From the NCBI RefSeq assembly GCF_022539505.1, contig NC_061510.1, positions 97,604,292-97,668,291 on the forward strand: 64,000 bases of DNA. The letters run 5' to 3'. Source of the DNA: Lolium rigidum (Eukaryota > Streptophyta > Magnoliopsida > Poales > Poaceae). The stretch's first letter is position 1, and each line of letters opens with the position of its first letter. The translations under genes and the position numbers were made by a program. The notes under the pieces were generated by a model that saw only the letters and a program-made list of their open reading frames with translations, was not told the origin of the DNA and searched no databases. Positions 56,531-64,000 of the stretch are shown here, piece by piece.

Positions 56531-56561
56531 CTGCCTAGATCGCATCTTGCGATCTAGGCAG
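56531..56561. repeat. Conserved LTR hairpin 2
   Basis: CTGCCTAGATCGCA, a three-base loop, and the exact reverse complement: a perfect 14-bp stem. The same perfect hairpin is at 38980-39010, 45652-45682, 48441-48471 and 54349-54379. Confidence 0.9.
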
Positions 56562-56700
56562 TATAAGTTTATTCGTTGTTCATGCGTTGCTCGTGCTGAA
56601 GCCTTGTTGATGGCGAGCAACGTAGTTATCATAGATGTGTTAGGGTTAGCATTGTTTCATCGTGTCACATGCTTTTATCCATGCAACCCTTAGACGTCTA

Positions 56701-56735
56701 GCCGCCCTTACACCTATCTTAGGTGTAAGGGCGGC
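56701..56735. repeat. Conserved LTR hairpin 1
   Basis: GCCGCCCTTACACCT, a five-base loop, and the exact reverse complement: a perfect 15-bp stem. Counterparts at 38806-38840, 45479-45513, 48268-48302 and 54176-54210 have one or two mismatches; element B has one compensated T-A to C-G pair. Confidence 0.85.
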
Positions 56736-58477
56736 ACCTCGCTTGATCATTATTTAGTAGATCCGATCCGTTATGATTGCTCCTTGTTCTTCAAGGATTA
56801 GTTTAATATCTCGCATAGTTAGGCCTTGCAAACGGGTTGAAGGATCCAGTAGCACGTAGGGTGTAGTTTGCTAGCCCTAGATAAGATGTTCCGGGGATCA
56901 ACTTCATGTTGGTTTTTAGGCCTTGTCTAGGGTTGGTTTATCATCACCGTGCGTGGCTGCCAGGCTCAATCATGCGTAGGATGTTCCGATTATGTGGTGA
57001 AAACCCTAAATCGTCGTAGGTCGTTTTAGCTTTATATTGATCAAGCAGGACCACCATGTGATCGTAGACCTCATACGAATCATGGGCGGATCGGCTCCTT
57101 GAGCCAATTCACAGGGCAACCTGAGAGCCGATCGAGGCTCGTATTTAATGTTTACGTGTATGCCATGCAGGAAACTAAGCGAAGCAAATCCATCACCTTC
57201 CTGACCAGGTATAGGTCAGGTGGCACGCCCTTGCACCAGCATCGTACGTGCGTGCCGAGGCTTTGCGGGCCGTCGCTCGAGGGACCAGGGCCAGCCGCAG
57301 TCCTGGGAGCCTCCCGGCTCTACTGTGTTGCCCGTCGTTGCTCGCCGGTGGGTTTCTGACCGCAACAACATCATGCCGAATAGAAGAAGCGAAATTGGTC
57401 ACCTTGACGCACTCCCCATGCATTTCTAAAGTACCATCTCAGCTTCCCATTGATGTTAATTGTATTTTCCCCTTCCGACACAAGTTCAGTTTGAGTAAGA
57501 TGTCCCCTAGCTTCTGAAATCGAACTTCATGTACCATTTCCTATAAGGCAAGAACCCATGAAGGCATCTTCCTTTGATGAACCTTGTTTGGCAATGATCA
57601 ATGGTTACGATTAGCAATGGGAGACAAATGAGTAGCGTAAGCCTTAATGATGAATTTTAAAATAAAATTTATGGGCGTTATTGGCCTATATTGGTAAAAT
57701 TTATCTACCCACATGAACTTCAGGGATAACGTGAGCACCCCAAATTAAGTCTAGACATGTCTACCCTCCCATCACAAGTCATTAAGAAGCTTAAGGATTA
57801 GTTCTCTAAGAATGCCCTAAAGGTTTTGAAGAACACGACCATGAGACCATCTGGCTGGGCCTTGTGCGGAGCTATGGTTTCATATTGGCTAGAACCTTAT
57901 CTAGCTCTTCTTGGTTGAAAGTAATCAACATACCATCATTTTCCTTGACAGAGACCCTCATTTTTTGGGGCCACATGTCATCCACGTGGGAGAACACTCT
58001 ATCCTCCCCCTTTGATCCCATAAGATCCATGTAGAAGGCATAAATGTGGGATTTGGAGTTCCCTTTGCTCTGATACCCCTCCTATATCCGATACTAGGTT
58101 TGGGATCATGCATATCCTATGCTTCCTATTAACAATTGCATATAGGTAGCCTCTATTCGTGTCACCTTTGAGCAATCAGTTGATTCTACCCCTTTGACAC
58201 CAGTACCCCTCCTTGACTTGGATAAATTGCATCATTTGTTCCTCTAGGTGACACATGTGGGAACACCCCTCTTCATCTAGAACCACCGAGCCTCAAATAT
58301 TATCCATATCCTCAATTTGTTTGATAATTACATCTTCAGTTTCCCTTCTTTCCTTCCTAAATTGGCACCCACTCTTTTAGGAATTTCCGTCCCCCCCCCC
58401 CGCTTGCCGAAACCAACATGATTTAGCATTTGTTTATCCTGCGCTACTAATCGCGTCTATCTTCCAACAAATTTTTC

Positions 58478-58726
58478 TTAAACCCTATGACTCCCACCAC
58501 CAAGTTTGAAAAAAAAATGATCAGATATAAAGCTTACATGCTCGGAGAAAGTAAGTGGGGGTGTGGTATGTCCCAATTCCAGTGACCGCGGTGAGTGAAG
58601 AAAGTTGGTAAATGGTTTCCCAAGAGGGGAAACGAACACTCGGTCTAGGAAAGATCGAACCAGGTTTAGCCACTTTTTGGTCCATGTAAAGCGAGACCCA
58701 ACCCTACTAATTTTCCGGTGTTCCAA
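58478..58726 (-). pseudogene. LINE endonuclease C-terminal remnant
   Basis: GSRFTWTKKWLNLVRSFLDRVFVSP matches in order (read in two halves: GSRFTWTKKW and LNLVRSFLDRVFVSP) the end of the apurinic-type endonuclease of plant L1 elements. The catalytic SDH block appears only as a degenerate SDHFFFKLGG. Confidence 0.7.
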
Positions 58727-58780
58727 AATTAATAACTAGAGATTCATCTGAATTCTCCATTCAAAGCCTAATATCGTAGA

Positions 58781-59142
58781 GGTGCAGACGTGGTGCTCGC
58801 CATGCAAGTCTATGTTTACCACACTATCACCAATCACAAAGCACAGTCTGTAAGGTATCCTCCTCATGTGGGTTTGTGAGGAGATGGCCTATTGAACCCT
58901 TTCAGGCGTCCCAAAAAGGTGCAGGATCCTACTACCCAATATTGTTATGACTAAGGGTCATTTAAAACATTGCACATGAGGAAAGAGGGGACTCCCATCC
59001 AGCCACAACAAGGTGGAGTGACGAAAAATTGCAGGTTAGCCTCTACTGCAAAAAGGAGAAGAAAACAAAGAGAGGTGAGGGAGAAGATATTGCAGGAAGA
59101 AGCTTTAATTTTTTGAGGTTAAACAGTGGGTTTCCCCACTGT
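58781..59142. other. Probable further 5' LINE sequence, no domain seen
   Basis: No recognisable coding remains. It ends in an 8-bp hairpin (ACAGTGGG/CCCACTGT, 59123-59142) followed by a T-run that belongs to the next LINE. Confidence 0.35.
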
Positions 59143-59935
59143 GTTTTTTTAATTTATTTTAGATAAAAGAACAGAGTACCAAAATTACAGGTAGCGAGGT
59201 GCTAGAGAAAAGCACCACAAGAGCCCAAAACAACAAAAAGAACTAACTAAGCCAGAACTCCAAATCAAACTTATATACACAACTTCACCCAATCTGCAAG
59301 CCCTGCATAAGATTTCCTTTTCGCCTTGTATACCAGGAGAGCCAACTCCTCCTTGAAAAATTTCTTGCATCTGTATAAATTGGGGGTGATATCTTTGAAT
59401 AGGAAATCATTTCGGACTCGCCAAATGGACCAACAACCAAGGACAACAATGTCCAAAGAGAAAGTCTTTCCAATAATGGCCAAGAGTGAGTCGATGACTT
59501 CTTCATGAAAAGATTGATGTCCTGAATCCACAGTAATAGACCATCCCGGGCAAATATACTGCCATCACATGAGGGCAAAGGGACATGTGAAGAACAAATG
59601 AGTTCTTGATTCAATCTGCAAGGAACCACACAAAGCACAAGAATAATCTGGCAGGAAAAAACTCTTTCTTTGTAACAGCTGTCTTGTATTGAGCCTATCT
59701 TGCAGAAGTAGCCAGAAAAAAACCTTGTGCTTAGATTGACAGCAAGTTTTCCAAAGCTTCTTGATAATCGGGCAAACCAGATGTTGCCCAACAAAATGCT
59801 TATACGCTTTAGATACCTTGAAACTTGTATTATTCCCAAAAACCTCTTGTGCCCCAAATTTTATTGTTGGCATCCAACATCCGTGTGTATCTTGATGTAT
59901 GAGATCCGGTAATGATTTCTAGAGAAGAACATGTT
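59143..59935 (-). mobile_element. 5'-truncated LINE with zinc-binding RT end
   Basis: A T-run at 59143-59150 is the complement of the poly-A tail. The frame at 59873-59565 has FKVSKAYKHFVGQH, KHKVFFWLLLQDRLNTRQLL and CALCGSLQIESRTHLFFTCP, the zf-RVT domain. The C-terminus continues in another frame to 59271 (GCWSIWRVRNDFLFKDI). The element is cut just upstream of this domain, the usual 5' truncation of LINEs. A frameshift near 59560 splits the protein. Confidence 0.75.
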
Positions 59936-61549
59936 GTACCCCATTTGATAATAGTTGAAGAATATTTGCGGGGCTTCGGCGTGTAGTTTTTCACTCAAGT
60001 TGTGAGGTTTTCCACGTAAAAATATCTAGTGTCTCTCTGTGTTGATTTGCAACCGCTGTAACTATTCTGAGAACTTCTAGGGTGAGGAGAGAGCTCCTCC
60101 CCAATGGGAGATATTGTCTATGGTCAGGAGAGCGAGCCATGAAGTGTCTTGTTTTTTTTTTTTCATATATGTTTGATGCATATGTTTTCTTTTAACATGA
60201 GTAACGACATGTTAGTTAGTACACAAGTAATGCTTAAGTTTACACTGGCTACGTTGCACATTTTCAAATCACCTTAAGAGCGTGGTAATCTCCAATTAAG
60301 GGTTAACCAATGTGCCATGTTTCCCAAGCAAGTACTCTCTACCATAATTCTCGACAATAAATATGAAATGGAGGGAGCATTAGTTTAGATTTTGATGGTA
60401 CCTAAAGATGATCTGACGAACGAAGCAGGATTCGAATGAAACAAGATATTGACACATAACCAATTAATCTCCACCTGAACTAAGCTCGCAAACTACCATC
60501 AAGCCTTCAACTCTCAAAAATATTACTGGTTGCTGTGTTTTTATCGTTCTAGAGGAGTCGCCGCGAGAATGTGCAGCGGTTGCAAGGTCATTTGTTTGCT
60601 TCAGGGAGACGCTTAAACAGACTGAGTTTGATCTAGCTTCTATAACATTAAACTAACCAAGCCTGGTGCAGGCAGCACAGCACAGGCCATGCATGGACTT
60701 CCCATGCATGTGGTCAAACATCATATTAGCTTTTCTATCGTTGTTCGGTGCACCTTTACACGATAAACAAAGATAAGATACCTAATCTTGGATGAGACGT
60801 AGGTCAGAGGTTACAAAACTGCAGCCACTTGTGGCCCGGTGTCCTCCGGTGACGGCAACTCGTCAGCTGTAATGCAAGTGTGATGTCCTTTGTCATCAGA
60901 TTGCGGTTATATAGTATACAGGCTCTTGTGATCTGCGTGCACCATGCACGCAACAACGGAGATGCGATAATGTTAAGAACAAAACAAAATTTGATTGTTT
61001 GGTGGTTTTCTGAATTTGTTATCGGTCTTTGTCAACTGAAACTCTTGAACACACACTACTGCGATTTTATTCCATAGCATGTTAAATATGGCGTGAGATG
61101 AGATGATGAATATAGTTGAATATTTCCCACAAACAATAATATAGTTTGAATAATAATCCAAAGTTGACAACATACAAATGACTAATACCTGGAATAAAAG
61201 CAGCTAAGGTTAGCGATGATATATGTGATGATTATACTCAGTTGGAGTATTATTCCTGTTTTGTGCTACTGTGCTCGCTTAGGATATGTGCAACCAGGCG
61301 AATGCGACCACTCCACCAAATAAGGATAGGAAACGGCTAAGGGAATTGCCAATTGCCATGGCACCTCTCCATGCCATCAATGTGTTCTTGTTTCAGAGCA
61401 TGGTAGCCGTACCTGCCTCATCCCATGTTCTAACTCCCCAAACTCTCCTTTGTCATCAGTTACATACAGCCAAGCACTGCTCACTTCACTTGTGCTAGTT
61501 GCTGCATCACACCACCACTTCCAGAGTCCAGACTTCAAGCTCCAAAGCT
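59936..61549. other. Intergenic region upstream of the phospholipase gene, no gene seen
   Basis: AT-rich sequence with a poly-T run near 60150 and no recognised ORF or transposon ends. The last 150 bp become CT-rich ahead of the TATA box. Confidence 0.4.
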
Positions 61550-61557
61550 TATATAAG
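61550..61557 (+). promoter_or_regulatory. TATA box of the phospholipase A2 gene
   Basis: AGCTTATATAAGTAAC lies 112 bp before the start codon, followed by a CT-rich leader. Confidence 0.6.
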
Positions 61558-61668
61558 TAACTTACCCGTTGCCTTGCAAAAATAGATCACCTAGTCTGCA
61601 CCTGGTCTCCCAAAAACTTCTCTCCCTTTTCCAAGGCTTCCACACCCGGACAATATACCACCAGCTCA

Positions 61669-63548
61669 ATGAGACCCTTCCTCAGCTTCTCTCCTTGGTG
61701 TTCCTTCCTGCTTCTCCTCTCGCTGGCGACGGCTTCGCAGGGGCTGAACGTCGGCGACCTTCTCGGCCAAGGGAAAGCACCGGCGGTACGTGAGAACTAG
61801 CTACCTTATGGCTAAACAAAAATCTGAATTTCCTTTTTCCTACTGCTTCTTGCCTTCTTGGGGTTGATCAGTTTGGTTATGGTTTTATTGGTTTGCGCAG
61901 GGTGACAAGGATTGTAGCCGGATGTGTGAATCCATGTTTTGCACGGGTAAGCATGGCACTACTCTGACTCTGTTTTCATGTTACAGCAATCTTGCAGTTT
62001 AGCTCTGCATGCAGTCTGTTTGTGGGTTCTATCCCCCTGCTAAGTTTTCCAGAGCAGCTGTCAAGAACAGAGCTGGCAGTCGATCGCGCTACTCTGACCG
62101 TCATGTACTCATGTTGCAGCAATCTTGCAGTTCAGCTCTGCATGCACTCTGTTTGTGGGTTCTATCCCCCTGCTAAGTTTTCCAAAGCAGCTGACAAAAA
62201 CAGAGCAGTCCATCGCGCTATTATCTGGAACTTCATCGTTCTTGTTACCATCTTCTAATCTTTTTCTGCAATCTATTTTGCCAAGAACTGGCTCATCATA
62301 TACTCTGATTTTTTGTTTTACCGGCAGCATTGCCATTGCGCCCAGAAGTAGCTAGGCCAACCAGGATAGCGGGTTCTGTGGTGTTTTCAGTTGAATAATG
62401 GAAGGTGGAAGTGCGTGGAACTGAAGCAACTGACGCTTGTTTGCTCTTTGGTTTCCGGTACGCAACCCACCTCCGGAAGTTGCTCCTGTCCTGAGGTACG
62501 GGAAATACTGCGGAATCCTCTACAGCGGCTGCCCCGGCGAGAAACCCTGCGATGCCCTGGACGCCTGCTGCATGATCCACGACCACTGCGTCGCCGACCA
62601 CAACAGTAAGATAATCGTCGTCCCTCGTCTCTTCCTCACACTTGTCTATCTGAATTCTGAAACACTATCCGAAACGAAAATATCAGACAGGAAAAAGGCA
62701 CGTTTTCCTTTGCTTCGTTTGACATCTCCACCAAAGGCTTGCCCCACCAACAGAGCTCCCAACCTTCTGCCAGTTTTTTTTTTTTTTGCGAATAGGACAC
62801 TGGCATTAAAAGAAACACCGAACATTACAAAGCAGCTCAAGAAAAACGAAAATTACAACGAGATCCTTGAGAAGCCCTTCATCTTCAACCCCAACCTTCT
62901 GCCAGTTGTTTACGAGATGACACGCCACCTAACAGATACAGATCGTATCTCAAGCCAAGCCGTGGTACCAGCATGATTAGACATGATTAGATTAACAAAT
63001 GCAGGGCAATGTTCCTGATTGGTCTACGGTCCAGATAAGCCGCAAATTATGTACTTGCTCGGTACGTTGCTCCCTCATCGCCACGAGAGAGGGGATAGTT
63101 TGATGCGTGCGACGCAACCGGCATGTCCGCCGCTGCGCCACTACCTCGTCCATGTCGTCCTGTCGATTCCATTTCTACCGCGGCAGGATCGCTTGCACGC
63201 GTCGTTCAGGCATCCATGATTGCGAGAAAACACACACGGTTTTCTCCACATCGCACTCGTCAGCCAGTGCGCACTAAACCCTGCCGTCCCAACACAAGCT
63301 ACTACTGCTATCGATGAATGACTTTGGGTGTAACATGTGTCGTCGTCGTCTTGGTGTGTGCAGATGACTACCTGAACACCATGTGCAACGAGAACCTGCT
63401 CAACTGCCTCGACAGGGTGAACCCGGCGGGGCCGACGTTCCCGGGGAATAAGTGCGGCGTCGGCGAGGTGGCCTTCGTCATAAAGGGCGTCATCGAGACG
63501 GCCGTGCTCGCAGGGAAGATCCTCCACAAGAAAGACATCGGCCAGTAG
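61669..63548 (+). CDS. Secretory phospholipase A2, four exons
   Basis: Exons are 61669-61785, 61901-61946, 62480-62605 and 63364-63548, all GT-AG with phases 0, 1 and 1, giving 157 aa. Residues 1-25 are a signal peptide (SFLLLLSLATASQG). The mature part has the 12 cysteines of plant sPLA2 (44, 48, 53, 65, 72, 78, 84, 85, 91, 104, 111, 127). It has the calcium loop RYGKYCGILYSGCPGEKPCD and the active site DACCMIHDHCV with His88-Asp89. It hydrolyses the sn-2 ester of phospholipids in the secretory pathway or apoplast, releasing fatty acid and lysophospholipid. The exon 3 acceptor (CCGGAAG|TT) has a weak pyrimidine tract but restores the conserved block CT-VAPVLRYGKYCG. No lesion was found. Intron 2 has a tandem duplication; intron 3 has a LINE insertion. 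Confidence 0.92.
61959..62220 (+). repeat. Tandem duplication in intron 2 of the phospholipase gene
   Basis: Units 61959-62088 and 62089-62220 share CTACTCTGAC, CAGCAATCTTGCAGTT, AGCTCTGCATGCA, TGTTTGTGGGTTCTATCCCC and ATCGCGCTA blocks. It carries a repeated CTTGCAG acceptor-like site. Confidence 0.85.
62776..62889 (-). mobile_element. Short 5'-truncated LINE insertion in intron 3, with 18-bp target duplication
   Basis: CCCAACCTTCTGCCAGTT occurs at 62758-62775 and again at 62890-62907. Between them a T-run (62776-62787) begins a stretch whose complement ends ATGCCAGTGTCCTATTCGCA before the A-tail, a plant L1-like 3' end. A long target duplication plus tail proves target-primed insertion. Confidence 0.85.
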
Positions 63549-63788
63549 CTAGTCAGCTAACGATCGAGCCCATATGGAAGGCAGCGGACGGACGTAAGTA
63601 CGTACGCTGGCTGCACAAATGATGTGGCAGGCGCGGCGTGCCGGTGCGGCAACGCGATAGTATTAGTGTACTTGGGACATGTACTGTACGGTATATATAT
63701 GCAACATATTGATGCAATAGTTGGAGATTGGTGCGAAACGGCTATGGTGTAGTAAAATGAAGTGGAGCACTGTTTTGTCATTTCAAAG
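63549..63788 (+). other. 3' UTR of the phospholipase A2 gene
   Basis: No ORF of interest; poly-A signal not certain. It ends where a poly-T-led repeat begins. Confidence 0.4.
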
Positions 63789-64000
63789 TGTTTTTTTTTT
63801 TGAAACATAGTACAAACGTTGCTCACATACACGCGTATACACTTACCCCTATGAACATACACATACACACCCTACCCCTATGAGCACATCCGAAAAACTG
63901 AGCCGACGGATTGGATCTTGAAATTGACAAAGTCACCACAGACGTTTCGCTGTCGATGGGAACGTCGCCTCCCACTGAATGAATATTCCGTCTTTATAGG
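63789..64000 (-). mobile_element. Non-LTR-like repeat, poly-T at its left, cut by the window edge
   Basis: A T-run at 63789-63801 is followed by ACTTACCCCTATGAACATAC, CCTACCCCTATGAGCAC, ACTGAGCC and GGGAACGTCGCCTCCCACTG, a pattern I know from short non-LTR repeats of grasses. The assignment to SINE or LINE is not certain. Confidence 0.45.

Larger units (their letters stand above)
56207..57367 (+). repeat. Solo LTR of the A/B family, opposite orientation
   Basis: 1161 bp, TGTTATCACC...CCGCAACA, flanked by ACATC at 56202-56206 and 57368-57372. It is therefore a completed insertion reduced to one LTR by recombination. It is closest to the LTRs of element A (GTCAG version). It shows a TATA-like TATAAATA at 56418-56425, donor-like CAG|GTAAGC at 56516-56522, hairpin 2 at 56531-56561 and hairpin 1 at 56701-56735, all in sense orientation. 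Confidence 0.9.
54724..58780 (-). mobile_element. Decayed L1-type LINE, interrupted by the solo LTR
   Basis: Minus-strand traces appear in the correct LINE order from right to left. Endonuclease end: 58726-58478 (GSRFTWTKKWLNLVRSFLDR). RT fingers: about 57715-57640 (YQYRPITPINFILKFIIKAY). RT palm: complement of about 56108-56070 (CTDDMLILTKPENLG). RT C-terminus: 55829-55641 (IDKFRRCFFGGIGG, ACKPKQLGGQRI). Zinc-binding region: 54994-54776 (GPEDNNHMILFFQHHLGKIV). Stops and shifts occur throughout. Element B is inserted at its left end and the solo LTR in the middle. Confidence 0.75.

Noticed and set aside
59123..59150. Hairpin plus T-run resembling a bacterial intrinsic terminator
   Set aside because: It is a eukaryotic sequence; the T-run is the reverse of a LINE poly-A tail.
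62437..62976. 179-aa ORF reading through exon 3 of the phospholipase gene into intron 3
   Set aside because: It ignores a good GTAAG donor at 62606 and runs into the LINE insertion; the spliced model restores the 12-Cys protein.

Overview
This is plant nuclear DNA, most likely from a pooid grass (Triticeae or a close relative such as oats or ryegrass). Three lines of evidence support this: GC-rich, intron-bearing single-copy genes of grass type; a CACTA terminus (CACTACTAGG) with GGTGCGCCA/TGGCGCACC subterminal repeats; and deep nesting of SIRE/Maximus-like, Athila-like and Tat-like LTR retrotransposons. A run of exactly 100 N (23837-23936) marks a scaffold gap. The tribe is inferred from recognised repeats, not measured.

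Three host genes can be modelled in full, all on the + strand. (1) A six-exon nitronate monooxygenase / 2-nitropropane dioxygenase-like gene, 7635-12813, 337 aa. (2) A two-exon EPIDERMAL PATTERNING FACTOR-LIKE secreted peptide gene, 16092-16588, 133 aa. (3) A four-exon secretory phospholipase A2 gene, 61669-63548, 157 aa. They show no functional linkage; they are two small gene islands in repeat DNA.

Layout: 1-1699 is the end of an internally deleted CACTA element, inserted into the reverse transcriptase region of a decayed Ty1-copia element (1700-5420, minus). 5421-7634 holds a LINE-like fragment and the promoter flank of gene 1. Gene 1 carries a nested Stowaway-like foldback in intron 5 and is followed by an 890-bp Harbinger/Tourist-like element (13763-14652). 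Gene 2 is followed by a foldback MITE. 18184-37660 is a retrotransposon nest: a SIRE-like LTR plus internal piece, a minus-strand Athila-like LTR, the gap, then a complete Athila-like element (23970-35391, TSD GAGTG) that itself contains a Helitron and sits inside another Athila-like element.

38174-46007 (element A, TSD GGTAC) and 47632-54718 (element B, TSD GTTAT) are two complete minus-strand copies of one non-autonomous Tat-like Ty3/gypsy family. 56207-57367 is a solo LTR of the same family (TSD ACATC) in the opposite orientation. B and the solo LTR lie in an old L1-type LINE. A second 5'-truncated LINE is at about 59143-59935, and gene 3 closes the window.

The most interesting material is in the A/B family. 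Each copy lacks reverse transcriptase and integrase but carries, antisense to gag, a Ser/Asp/Glu-rich ORF with its own TATA-like box and a c-Myc-like nuclear localisation motif. All five LTRs share two strong hairpins and a splice-donor consensus. The non-coding 3' part is packed with the hexamer GCCGAT/ATCGGC. Copy B has lost its protease.
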